Under the pieces are notes generated by a model. It had not been told where the DNA came from, ran no database searches, and saw only the letters and a list, made by a program, of their open reading frames with translations. 64,000 bases of DNA, taken from Legionella santicrucis. Lineage in GTDB: Bacteria > Pseudomonadota > Gammaproteobacteria > Legionellales > Legionellaceae. Of this stretch, positions 45,747 through 55,129 are shown piece after piece. A program made the position numbers and the translations under genes. The first letter of the stretch is position 1; each line of letters opens with the position of its first letter. Location of the stretch: NCBI RefSeq assembly GCF_001468135.1, contig NZ_LNYU01000081.1, positions 1 to 64,000 of the forward strand, written 5' to 3'.

Positions 45747-47117
45747 ATGCAAACAATCATTGAACCATTTCGTATTAAGATGACGGAGGCAATGGTAATC
45801 ACTGAGCATGATTATCGCATCAAGCAACTTGAAGCAGCACATTATAATATGTTTCTTCTTAACGCTCAGGATGTCACTATTGATCTCCTCACTGATAGTG
45901 GCACCGGAGCAATGTCAACACAGCAATGGGCTGCAATGATGCTTGGTGATGAGAGTTATGCTGGTAGTACCTCCTGGCAGCATTTTCAAAGCACGGTGCG
46001 TGAAATTACTGGATTCAAGCATATTTTTCCGACCCATCAGGGACGTGCTGCAGAGCGTATACTTTCCGTCACTCGTCTTAAGCCAGGTGATATTGTTCCA
46101 AGCAACAGTCATTTTGATACGACTCGTGCGAACATCGAATATGTTGGTGCAGTCACACAAGATCTACTCACTTCAGATGGAGAAAATTTATTTCTTGAAA
46201 AAAAGTTTAAGGGGAATATGGATCTTAATAAACTTGAGCAAGTCATTAAAGTAAATCAAGCAAAACGGGTCCCATTTTGTATGCTGACCATTACAAATAA
46301 TGCAGGCGGAGGGCAACCCGTGTCGATGGAAAACATCGTAGAAGTGAAAAGTCTCCTACAGCGGTATAATATCCCTCTTATTCTTGACAGTTCTCGCTTT
46401 GCTGAAAATGCTTACTTTATTAAAGAATATGAACCAGAGTATAAAAATAAGACATTAATAGAAATTGCCAATATAATGTTTCAGCATGCGGATGCTACTA
46501 CTATGAGTGCCAAAAAGGATGGTATGGCAAATATTGGTGGTTTTTTTGCTTGCAATAATGATGAGTGGGCCAATGATTTTCGTAATATGCTTATTCTTAC
46601 GGAAGGCTTTCCTACATATGGAGGGTTGGCAGGTCGAGATCTGGATGCAATCGCTGTAGGCTTAAAGGAAGCGCTTGAATATGATTACCAACGTTATCGC
46701 CATGCAACGATTGAATATATGGCTACACGTTTAATCGATAGAGACATCCCTATAGTACGTCCTGCAGGTGGTCATGCAATTTTTCTTGATGCCGCAAGCT
46801 TTTGCCCTCATATACCCTTTTCTGGCTACCCAGGGATTGGGCTGGTAAATGAGATTTTTATTGAGGGCGGAATTCGTGGTGTGGAATTAGGCACAGTAAT
46901 GTTTGGACGGATAAAAAACGAGGTAGAATATCCTGCTTTGCATGAATTGGTGCGTCTTGCGTTCCCGCGCAGAGTTTATACACAAAGCCATTTTGATTAT
47001 ATTATTGAAGTCATAGAACATGTTTGGAAAAACCGAAAGAACATTCCTGCCTATACCATAACCAAGCAGGCCCCATTCTTGCGCCATTTTACAGCACATT
47101 TTAAACCTATGGATTAA
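45747..47117 (+). CDS. tnaA: Tryptophanase-family beta-eliminating lyase
   Basis: This PLP enzyme would cleave L-tryptophan to indole, pyruvate and ammonia, or act on related amino acids such as cysteine. The 456-aa protein has LTDSGTGAMS, THQGRAAERI, the strand DSSRFAENAYFIKE and the PLP-lysine motif TMSAKKDGM. EGFPTYGGLAGRDLDA and GIRGVELGTVMFGR follow. The last motif lacks the arginine that marks tyrosine phenol-lyase (MERG) and matches tryptophanase (VEIG). AAAAGGA precedes the start. No TnaC leader peptide or TnaB permease is visible nearby, so regulation differs from E. coli. Confidence 0.85.
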   Translation: MQTIIEPFRIKMTEAMVITEHDYRIKQLEAAHYNMFLLNAQDVTIDLLTDSGTGAMSTQQWAAMMLGDESYAGSTSWQHFQSTVREITGFKHIFPTHQGRAAERILSVTRLKPGDIVPSNSHFDTTRANIEYVGAVTQDLLTSDGENLFLEKKFKGNMDLNKLEQVIKVNQAKRVPFCMLTITNNAGGGQPVSMENIVEVKSLLQRYNIPLILDSSRFAENAYFIKEYEPEYKNKTLIEIANIMFQHADATTMSAKKDGMANIGGFFACNNDEWANDFRNMLILTEGFPTYGGLAGRDLDAIAVGLKEALEYDYQRYRHATIEYMATRLIDRDIPIVRPAGGHAIFLDAASFCPHIPFSGYPGIGLVNEIFIEGGIRGVELGTVMFGRIKNEVEYPALHELVRLAFPRRVYTQSHFDYIIEVIEHVWKNRKNIPAYTITKQAPFLRHFTAHFKPMD

Positions 47118-47169
47118 GACGCATAAAGCGTGACACGTACACAGTGGGAATCAATTGTCAACAGCTCCT

Positions 47170-47198
47170 AATCATTCCCCCAACATCGGGGAATGATT
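47170..47198. terminator. Perfect 11-bp hairpin between convergent genes
   Basis: AATCATTCCCC (47170-47180) and GGGGAATGATT (47188-47198) form a perfect 11-bp stem with a 7-base loop. Located between convergent genes, it could end transcription from both sides, although the T-tract is poor on either strand. Confidence 0.6.
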
Positions 47199-47236
47199 AT
47201 TCGACCATTCGGGTATTGCTAGAATAGAAATAAAAT

Positions 47237-50200
47237 CTAAGAGAGCACAGGATAAATGAGGGGCGTTTTGAGGTTTTCCTCGTCATTATTTTGCATCACG
47301 TTTCGTTCTTCTTTTATCTTTTGTATATTTTGGCTTGGTACTTGGGATGAGCTTAATACGGTTGCATTGTTTTGTGAAAACATTCCAAGCGAGAAGACCG
47401 ATCCTCTTCTTTTATTGGAGATTGGTTTTTGCTCCTCTTGTTGTGATGGATTTGTTTCTATTTGTTTCTTTGAACCAAGGAGTTTATTAATGCCTGCCTC
47501 TAGTTGCTTATTTTTCTGTGGGTCACTTTCATAGAGATAATTTTGTAAATGAGATTGAACAAATTTGGGTAATTTATCCAATCGATTTTTTGCATTCTTT
47601 AGTTCTTGCTCGATGTAGTCTCCTTTCCCCTCACCAACAGATATTAATAAATTTTGAATAGCTATTACATTATCATGAGATTGTTTATCTAATGCATCCA
47701 TTCTTACCTTAACTTGTTCTTTTTTTGGCATATGAGTGCTTATCTTCTCTTCAGCATCCCTTATTCTGACTAGCTCCTCAAATAATCTAGTGCCATTTTC
47801 TAATTTAGCGATGTGCTCCATTTTATCCTTAATGGCGTTATTAGTTTTTAAAGCTTCTTTCTCAGAGTGTCCTAATAATTCTTTTTTATGAGTCACTGAA
47901 TTATCCAAAAAATTAATTAATTTTTGCATGGATGAAGCTTCTTTTAGAAAAGATCTTGCACGTGTAGAGGTAGCTAAAACCGCTGTTGTTATTGCTAATC
48001 CCAGCAGTGATATACCTACAATTGCTGGTAATGAAAAGGGCGCAGTCAATAGAATAGCTGCTATAGCGGCTCCTCCAGTAAGGACCGCTATAGCACCCAC
48101 AGCAATATTGATTTTTGCATTTCTTGTTGTATGATTTTTTACTCCCGTTAAATGAGATTGGTAGCTTTCTTTAAAGGAGTTTAGCTCCCTTATTATGTTT
48201 TCTTTTGCTTGGTTGTAGTCTTTAGATTCATTTGCAAATTTTTTTTCACCTCTTTTTCTTCTTTCTGAATGTTTATCTAAAGCGAGTTCTTCTATCCTTA
48301 ATGGGGGCGTCAATGATGTTTTTAATGATTGAAGAAAATGTATTGCTCCATTTAAGTGATTGTTTCTTGTCTCTTCTGGATAATCCACGTAAATATTGGC
48401 AAATAACTGTTTGTCTTTATCTGCAAGTTTTTTATCATTGATATTTTTATAAATATAATCCAGTTTCTGTTGAGAAGTGTATTTATTTAAATCACCAAAA
48501 TTGGTGATTCCGACTTTATAAGCCGCATAATTTAGGATAGCGCTTATCGACGGTGCAGTGGGAAATAGGGTATCTGGATTATTTCCCCATGCTGTTCCAA
48601 TATTAAAATTTTTGGCGGTTGACGCTTTAAGAAAAACATCTTGTTCGATATCTGCTGTGTTTACTTCTAAAGTTTCTTTTAATAAATCAGGATAAGATTC
48701 TAACCATTCTTTGATAGTTACTCTTAATTGTTCTTTATCTCCCTCATCCACTAAGTTAATGAGTTCAGAGCGCATTGAATATTTTAGATGTTCACGTTTT
48801 TCGATTTTTAATTGAGTAATTTCTTCATTAGGATAAACATTGTATTTAAAACCATTACTGGTTTTAATTTTTTCCACGTAGTTAAAAACTTCTTCCAGTT
48901 GTAGGGAAATATCTTCTTTTGATGTTATTTTTACACGACAGACATTATAGTCATTTTTTTCATAGATAATGCCACAACCTTGAATGTTTAATCGATTAAA
49001 TCTTTGCTGAAACTTATCTAAGTTATATTGGCTTGCAAATGGAAATTCTTGAAAATGATTATTTTTAAGGGCGAGATGTGCAGGAACTTTTATATTCTCT
49101 ATAGGAGTTCCTTGAGCTCCAATAATTTCCGGGTTGACTATTTGCGGTGCTGTGTCTATTCGTTTGCCATTTTTATAGGTGGTAAAAAATGCCCCATCCG
49201 TATAGTCTACTCGATATACGTCATCAAAATATGTTGCATTTTGAGGAGGCACAGTTGCGGTGTTTACACCTATGTATTTAAATTCATCGTCCGTAGGTGG
49301 GTGGCAACAATTAGTGTCACCGGTAAGGCATACGTCATAATCGGGTAAAGTATGGTTATTCTCTTTTTTAATAATATCTTCAATATTGCTTTTTATAGGC
49401 TCAGGCAGTTCTAAAAGCTTTTTAAGCGTGTTTTCTCCATCTTGAGCCTTATCAAAATGATATCCATGGATGTTTTGCATGACAAGATATTGAACCTTGC
49501 CGGTGGCAGGGTCTATTTTTTTGAATGCCTGCCCAATTATTCTTGTATTCTCCTCTCTATAAAATGGAGCACCGATAGGAGTAAGTTCTTGGCTGTTGTA
49601 AATAATAGCTAAATTATGTTGAAGTCGATCCGGGCTATTATTAAATGAGAAAGAAAGTGCTTTATAGTGTCCTGAATTTACTCGATTTAATTTATCTAAT
49701 GTTTCCTGAACAAATACCGCGGAGGTTTCTTGGAGATTGAAAAGAGATATTCCATTATTGGCTGCGGCGATAATTTTTGCTTGTTCGCGTTTTATTCTTT
49801 GTTGATGCCATTTTCCCGCATCTTTTATGCCTAAAACTTCTGTTAATCTTGAATTAAAATCACTATGATGATCATAAGGGTCTGAATTTTGCATGCAAAA
49901 AGGACCAGTAATGGCGACATTATAGCTAGCATGTCTGATTGGACCATTAAAGGCTTGAAACTCATGATCACTGGTAAGTGTATTTTGTTCTGCTTCTTGA
50001 CGCACATCTACAAAGACATTCATCTGTTTAGCGATTTCTTTTTCTAATTGATATTCTTTGAAGGCAGCTAAAAAAGTATTATTAAGTTCATTACCAGAAA
50101 AATAGCCATATTTTGCATTGCTCGCGACGCGATTCACTTCTTCCAACGCTTTTTTAGGATTATTAAAAATTTGTCTTGGAGTAGAAAAACCGGTTTTTGA

Positions 50201-51031
50201 GGGGTGAACTTCTTCGCGTTTACTTGCAATTTGATTGGCTATGATTAGCATCGCTGTAGATGTCTTAGAATAGTCACTATCTAAATGACCAGTCCCCTTA
50301 ATAGCGGGTAAAGAATCTGCTTTTCCTCCTATAGTTGCATTCCAGGCATCTAACTCGCTAAATTTATCTTCATTAATCTTTATTTCAATAGCATTTTTCA
50401 CTTCATTTGAAATTTTTTGTTCAAGTTTCAAAGTAATATTTCTAGGAATTAAGTTTTGATTTTGACTGTAGAATTGATGTAATAGTTCTAATATTATTTT
50501 TTGATCATCTTTAAAAACGAACTCAATTTCTTCATTTGGATGTAAGAATGCAAAATGATGCATTTGTGCATATAAGGTTGATATTTTTGACTCATCTGTT
50601 TTATTTTCAGGTAGATTTTTAATATCTTTTATATCATCTAGAGTCGGGATCCTTTTGTCTGTTATATAGGATATCTTTTGATATTTATTAAAATTAGTGC
50701 CCGGAACTTCGCCTTGCTGAGCATCTATTGTTAAAAAGCCATCAAATTTAATATTGTTTTTATTTGCATTATCTTCAATTTTTGTTTTAATTTTTTCTAC
50801 TAGAGCTGGATAAGCAGTAAAAACAGAAACACAGCCAGATTTTCTAGAGTTATAATGATCCTTATGAATCCCTTGTCTATTAGAGCCAACACAAATAGTA
50901 ACTTCATTTCCTGCATTAATACGATCAGTAATTTCCTCTATTAACTCAGCGTTTGCCTCGATCATCTCTTTGAGAGTCTTTTCTGCCATGCACCCATCAT
51001 AATCAAGTGAATAAACATATAACTTGGTCAT
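47237..51031 (-). CDS. Large candidate effector with HAD-like and EEP nuclease/phosphatase-like regions (1264 aa)
   Basis: The N-terminus LYVYSLDYDGCMAEK has a D-x-D pair as in HAD-type hydrolases (Asp10, Asp12), with ITICVGSNRQ near 45-52 as a second motif. Residues ~365-660 look like the endonuclease/exonuclease/phosphatase fold. FNLQETS (432-438) carries the metal-binding Glu, NIHGYH (520-525) the His, and LTGDTNC (569-575) the G-D-x-N. The final His may be in PAHLAL (651-656), but its usual Asp partner is missing. A double membrane segment lies at about 974-1022 and a coiled-coil tail follows. GAGGAT precedes the start. I infer an effector; a host DNA, RNA or phosphoinositide substrate is possible. 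Confidence 0.65.
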   Translation of the reverse strand: MTKLYVYSLDYDGCMAEKTLKEMIEANAELIEEITDRINAGNEVTICVGSNRQGIHKDHYNSRKSGCVSVFTAYPALVEKIKTKIEDNANKNNIKFDGFLTIDAQQGEVPGTNFNKYQKISYITDKRIPTLDDIKDIKNLPENKTDESKISTLYAQMHHFAFLHPNEEIEFVFKDDQKIILELLHQFYSQNQNLIPRNITLKLEQKISNEVKNAIEIKINEDKFSELDAWNATIGGKADSLPAIKGTGHLDSDYSKTSTAMLIIANQIASKREEVHPSKTGFSTPRQIFNNPKKALEEVNRVASNAKYGYFSGNELNNTFLAAFKEYQLEKEIAKQMNVFVDVRQEAEQNTLTSDHEFQAFNGPIRHASYNVAITGPFCMQNSDPYDHHSDFNSRLTEVLGIKDAGKWHQQRIKREQAKIIAAANNGISLFNLQETSAVFVQETLDKLNRVNSGHYKALSFSFNNSPDRLQHNLAIIYNSQELTPIGAPFYREENTRIIGQAFKKIDPATGKVQYLVMQNIHGYHFDKAQDGENTLKKLLELPEPIKSNIEDIIKKENNHTLPDYDVCLTGDTNCCHPPTDDEFKYIGVNTATVPPQNATYFDDVYRVDYTDGAFFTTYKNGKRIDTAPQIVNPEIIGAQGTPIENIKVPAHLALKNNHFQEFPFASQYNLDKFQQRFNRLNIQGCGIIYEKNDYNVCRVKITSKEDISLQLEEVFNYVEKIKTSNGFKYNVYPNEEITQLKIEKREHLKYSMRSELINLVDEGDKEQLRVTIKEWLESYPDLLKETLEVNTADIEQDVFLKASTAKNFNIGTAWGNNPDTLFPTAPSISAILNYAAYKVGITNFGDLNKYTSQQKLDYIYKNINDKKLADKDKQLFANIYVDYPEETRNNHLNGAIHFLQSLKTSLTPPLRIEELALDKHSERRKRGEKKFANESKDYNQAKENIIRELNSFKESYQSHLTGVKNHTTRNAKINIAVGAIAVLTGGAAIAAILLTAPFSLPAIVGISLLGLAITTAVLATSTRARSFLKEASSMQKLINFLDNSVTHKKELLGHSEKEALKTNNAIKDKMEHIAKLENGTRLFEELVRIRDAEEKISTHMPKKEQVKVRMDALDKQSHDNVIAIQNLLISVGEGKGDYIEQELKNAKNRLDKLPKFVQSHLQNYLYESDPQKNKQLEAGINKLLGSKKQIETNPSQQEEQKPISNKRRGSVFSLGMFSQNNATVLSSSQVPSQNIQKIKEERNVMQNNDEENLKTPLIYPVLS

Positions 51032-51334
51032 TTTAATCCTCTTTATAGATTATTGTTTATAGAAGTATTTAATCACTGTGTTCATATTTAATCCAATTGA
51101 TTGTATTTATAAGTGATATCAATTCGGCAAATATATTGAGAGTTCACAAGAGGGTACGTCGTTATAAAATAGGCTTACAGATGCAAAGGTCTGGAGTGAG
51201 GATCACTGCCATTAGTGATAGATAAGCGAGCGGTTCATTATCTCGAAATCGTAGGTTGGCTTTCGGTCCAACCTACGAACTCTAGGTCATAATGTCATGC
51301 AATGCAGCAATGATTGTTAAGAGAAATAGTTTAA
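51032..51334. other. Intergenic region with a dispersed-type palindrome
   Basis: About 300 bases between rapA and the 1264-aa gene, both on the minus strand. It contains CGTAGGTTGG (51250-51259) and CCAACCTACG (51268-51277), a perfect 10-bp stem with the loop CTTTCGGT. GTAGGTTGG-type palindromes are a dispersed extragenic class in many proteobacteria. No gene is seen. Confidence 0.55.
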
Positions 51335-54190
51335 TTAAACCTTATTAATCACTACTCTTAATGCCTGTAACTTTAAAGTGGCGCTATGCATCAACTGCTC
51401 ACTCTCTACGAGTTGATTTTTTAAATAAGTAATTTCTTCATCGCGTATAGAGGGGGTTATCTTTTTTAGTGCCTCAAGCCGATTTACCTCATGATTAATG
51501 CAATGCTTCATCTGCACAACCGCTTGCTCAAGAATTTCTTGAAGCTGAATTTCAGCAACTTTTTTACTTTGGGTTAATATCGTTTCCAGATCTTGGTGAA
51601 CCTGCTGAATAATGGGATAACATAAGTGACGTTTAACAGGCTCACACAATTGATTTAATTGATTATAACCCAATACCTTAGAAAGATTTTTTCCTGAAGC
51701 ATCCATGAACACACGAATCGGTTCTAGGGATAAAAAGCGATCCAGTTGTAGGCTTTTTGGCGCTGCACAATTTACCGTATAAAAGGATTCCAAAAATAAA
51801 GTTCCAGGTTTAATGCTTTTAATGGATATTGTCGCTAAAGTTGCGTTTCCTAACTCAGATTCTAAAGTCATTTCCATACATTCACTGACCATAGGGTGTT
51901 CCCAGCTTAGAAATTCAACATCCTCGCGTATCAGGGCTTTAGGTCGTGAATAAGTTACAGTAACACCATCTTCTTTTAAACCTGGAAAATGGCTTGTTTT
52001 CATATGATCCGTGGGGCGTAGGATTTCAGTATTTTCTGAATGATATTCATGATCAATACCGTACTCTTGAAATACTTGAGCCATGTAATTTTCCAATTCC
52101 AAACAATTTTCTTCTGCTTCGATTGCAGTAATTAATTCCTGGGCTTGTAAGGCGTTACACGAATTTAGTTCCAGCAAACGATCACGCCCATCATGTAATG
52201 CTTGATTGATTTCTTCTGCACGTATTTTGGTATGGTCAATTAATGTTTGGAGCTCTTCTTCACCTGTTTCTACTCGATCTAGAATAGGCAAAAGCTCATT
52301 TTCAAATTCTTCATAAAGAGAAAAACCAACAGAACAGCTTTGGGTAAATAAGTTAATTCCTTCATGATACCAACGAAATAATTTTTCTTGCACTGAATTC
52401 AATAGGTACGGAACATGAATTTCAATCGTATGTCGTTGTCCTATACGATCGAGGCGTCCAATACGTTGTTCCACCAAATCAGGATTTAAAGGTAAATCAA
52501 ACAAAACAAGATGATGTGCAAATTGAAAGTTCCGACCTTCACTTCCTATTTCAGAGCAAATAAGTGCCTGTGCTCCATTTTCTTGTTCTGCAAAATAAGC
52601 TGCAGCACGATCACGTTCAATAATAGACAATCCTTCATGGAAAGAAGTGCAGCGAATTCCCATTTTTAATTTTAAATACTGATCCAAAGCAATAGCAGTA
52701 TTCGCTTTAGCACAAATAATCAGTACTTTCTTGGGGTAAAGTTCTTTAATCTTATCGGTTAACCATTTCACGCGGGGATCATTTTCAAGCCAAATTTCTT
52801 TACCTACAAGTTGTTCTGGATAAAGTTTTCTTTGGCCTTTTTGCTCCTCTAATGATGAATAAATGACAGGGCACTCTAATGAGTAAGCATGCACTTGTCG
52901 TTCAGGAAATCCTTGAATGGCTGCACGAGTATTGCGAAATAAAACTCGCCCTGTGCCATGTCTGTCTAACAAATCCTTAATCACTTGATCAATGCTAGCT
53001 CCTATTGCTTCTCCCAAATAAACTTCAAGTTGTGATCTTAATTCCATGCTTAAATCATCAAGAGATGCTTCTTCACCATAAGCCATAAGTGTTTGCACGA
53101 GTTTATTGATTTCTTGATATCCTTCTTCTTCTTTTTTAAATGCAGAAAAATCATAAAATCGTGAAGAGTCAAGTAATCGTAATCGTGCAAAATGACTGGC
53201 GATTCCTGCTTGCTCAGGAGTTGCCGTCAACAACAGCAAGCCTTTACTGTGTGCGGACAATTCTTCAATACATTCATATTCAGGACTCTTCTCTTCTTCA
53301 GACCAATGTAAATGATGGGCTTCATCGACGACAAGTAAGTCCCATTTGCTTGCTAGTGCTTGTTGACGTGCTTTTTCATTGTCCATCAGAAAATCCAAGC
53401 TGCATAAAATCAATTGTTCATTTTCAAAAAGATTTTCTTGCGTTGTTCCGATTTGAATTCCTTCTTCTTCGTCGAGCTCGTAGACCAGTTCATAGCGATT
53501 GGCATCAATGATTGAAAAGTTCAAGTTAAAACGGCGGATCATTTCTACCAGCCATTGATGAATCAATGTTTGCGGGACCACGATTAACACCCGATTGGCA
53601 CGTCCCGTATAGAGTTGATAATGCAAAATCATGCCCGCTTCAATGGTTTTCCCAAGGCCTACCTCATCGGCAAGTAGGACGCGTGGGGCATAACGTTGAG
53701 CAACTTCATGAGCGATATAAACCTGATGTTTTAGATGACTGGTTCGTGAGCCTAATAATCCTCTGACTTGAGATTGTTGTAATCTGCTCGCATGATTTAG
53801 AGTATCTATTCTTAATTTGAAAGTACTTAATTTATCCAATAATCCACTAAACAATCGTTGCTCAGGGGTATTTAAGTTGATAAAACAATCTAAATTAAGT
53901 TCACTGATATGAAGCTCATTACCTGCATCATCCTCGCCAATATAAAAATACAGCCCTTGTCGCTCCTCAACATGAGTAATACTCATTTTTTGGTGGTTGG
54001 AAGTCATTACTTCTTCACCTTCTTTATAAATGATGCGACTCAGCGGCGCATTATCCGTAGAGTAAATGCGCTCTTCTCCAGCAGCAGGAAAACTCAAACT
54101 TACCTGTCTGCCACTTACATCAACAATAATACCCAGACCGAGTTTTGATTCGGTATTGCTTATCCAGCGTTGTCCAATAGTGAATGTCAT
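51335..54190 (-). CDS. rapA: RNA polymerase-associated ATP-dependent recycling factor
   Basis: RapA is a Swi2/Snf2 translocase that binds RNA polymerase and promotes its recycling. The ATG at 54190 gives 951 aa starting MTFTIGQRWISNTESKLGLG, aligned with E. coli RapA; the frame reaching 54295 adds a spurious tail. Visible features are the Tudor-like N-terminal domains and the Walker A motif DEVGLGKTIEAG. DEAH is in VVDEAHHLHW, and the second lobe has EIGSEGRNFQFA and QRIGRLDRIGQRHTIEIH. It is divergent from the next small membrane-protein gene and has no operon partner. Confidence 0.97.
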   Translation of the reverse strand: MTFTIGQRWISNTESKLGLGIIVDVSGRQVSLSFPAAGEERIYSTDNAPLSRIIYKEGEEVMTSNHQKMSITHVEERQGLYFYIGEDDAGNELHISELNLDCFINLNTPEQRLFSGLLDKLSTFKLRIDTLNHASRLQQSQVRGLLGSRTSHLKHQVYIAHEVAQRYAPRVLLADEVGLGKTIEAGMILHYQLYTGRANRVLIVVPQTLIHQWLVEMIRRFNLNFSIIDANRYELVYELDEEEGIQIGTTQENLFENEQLILCSLDFLMDNEKARQQALASKWDLLVVDEAHHLHWSEEEKSPEYECIEELSAHSKGLLLLTATPEQAGIASHFARLRLLDSSRFYDFSAFKKEEEGYQEINKLVQTLMAYGEEASLDDLSMELRSQLEVYLGEAIGASIDQVIKDLLDRHGTGRVLFRNTRAAIQGFPERQVHAYSLECPVIYSSLEEQKGQRKLYPEQLVGKEIWLENDPRVKWLTDKIKELYPKKVLIICAKANTAIALDQYLKLKMGIRCTSFHEGLSIIERDRAAAYFAEQENGAQALICSEIGSEGRNFQFAHHLVLFDLPLNPDLVEQRIGRLDRIGQRHTIEIHVPYLLNSVQEKLFRWYHEGINLFTQSCSVGFSLYEEFENELLPILDRVETGEEELQTLIDHTKIRAEEINQALHDGRDRLLELNSCNALQAQELITAIEAEENCLELENYMAQVFQEYGIDHEYHSENTEILRPTDHMKTSHFPGLKEDGVTVTYSRPKALIREDVEFLSWEHPMVSECMEMTLESELGNATLATISIKSIKPGTLFLESFYTVNCAAPKSLQLDRFLSLEPIRVFMDASGKNLSKVLGYNQLNQLCEPVKRHLCYPIIQQVHQDLETILTQSKKVAEIQLQEILEQAVVQMKHCINHEVNRLEALKKITPSIRDEEITYLKNQLVESEQLMHSATLKLQALRVVINKV

Positions 54191-54311
54191 AAGAAACCAT
54201 GTTTTTTTAAGTATGATTAAAATAATAAAAAACTTAAAGAAACTCAACTTGACACGTAGCTTTTTTTTGAAATAGAATGGCGCAATTTTAATCAAAAGAG
54301 GACGTTAGACT

Positions 54312-54923
54312 ATGCAAGCGAAAAGAGAGACCTTTCCTGAGTTGAGTTTTAAGGAACTAATCGCGTTAAGTGGCGTTGCTGCATTTTCAGAAAATGAGAT
54401 CGAGAAAAAGGACGCACAAAGACTTTTAGCTGCATATGCTGCTGAGAAGAAAAAAGATGCTCCAGGATTTTTTACTCCTTATAGAAGCTTAAAAGATTTT
54501 GGTGGTAATTTAGTTGCTCCCATTGTTACTCCTGTAGCTTTAGGTCTTATTGCTGGTGTTACAGCAATTGGTGCGGCATTAGCAACGATTACTATTGCTG
54601 GAAGCTTATTATTTGCAGCTGGGGCTGGCGTCGCTGGTCTTTTCAATAGAAATGCAAAAGAAACTGCAAAAGATGCACTTATGGTCGCTGCTTTGTCAGG
54701 TGTTGTCGCTGTTGCTTGTACTGTTATTACTGCTGCATTGGCTGTAATTGCTGCTGTTTCAACGCCATTATTAATTGCTAGTATTTTTACTCGCGGCGGT
54801 GCTAGCATTGTTTCTGCTGTTTCTGATTGCTTCTCTCGTTGCTTCCCTAAATCAGAAGCTCCAAAACACGATGAAGTTGATGAGATACTTGTTGAAGATC
54901 AACCTGTTTTTAACATGAATTAA
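54312..54923 (+). CDS. Small multi-pass membrane protein, candidate effector (203 aa)
   Basis: An N-terminal soluble region of about 70 residues (RETFPELSFKELIALSGVAAF) precedes two hydrophobic blocks: about 80-112 (LGLIAGVTAIGAALATITI) and about 120-165 (MVAALSGVVAVACTVITAAL). A short cytosolic tail follows (KSEAPKHDEVDEILVEDQP) whose acidic residues recall an E-block translocation signal. AAGAGGA lies 10 bases before the start. Alanine- and glycine-rich membrane hairpins of this type occur in Legionella effectors that insert into host membranes. No homologue is recognised with confidence. A hairpin terminator follows. Confidence 0.65.
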   Translation: MQAKRETFPELSFKELIALSGVAAFSENEIEKKDAQRLLAAYAAEKKKDAPGFFTPYRSLKDFGGNLVAPIVTPVALGLIAGVTAIGAALATITIAGSLLFAAGAGVAGLFNRNAKETAKDALMVAALSGVVAVACTVITAALAVIAAVSTPLLIASIFTRGGASIVSAVSDCFSRCFPKSEAPKHDEVDEILVEDQPVFNMN

Positions 54924-54936
54924 TAAACAGTATTTC

Positions 54937-54961
54937 AGCTAGGCTTTATAGCCTAGCTTTT
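54937..54961 (+). terminator. Intrinsic terminator after the small membrane-protein gene
   Basis: AGCTAGGCT (54937-54945) pairs perfectly with AGCCTAGCT (54950-54958) around a 4-base loop, followed by a short T-run. Confidence 0.8.
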
Positions 54962-55129
54962 CCTCCGATTTAATAGTGTAGCAATCCTTTTATCTGCCTT
55001 TAAAAAGAACATCCTTTGTTAAATTAAAACTACACTAACGCTAAAAATTAATTTTTACTTGTTTTTTTCAGCTATCCTGGTTAAAAATAGTTGGCACAGG
55101 ATGAATATTTAACAGAAAGGGAACTTCAC

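Noticed and set aside
45747..47117. Tyrosine phenol-lyase
   Set aside because: The substrate-specificity arginine (MERG) is replaced by VELG as in tryptophanase.
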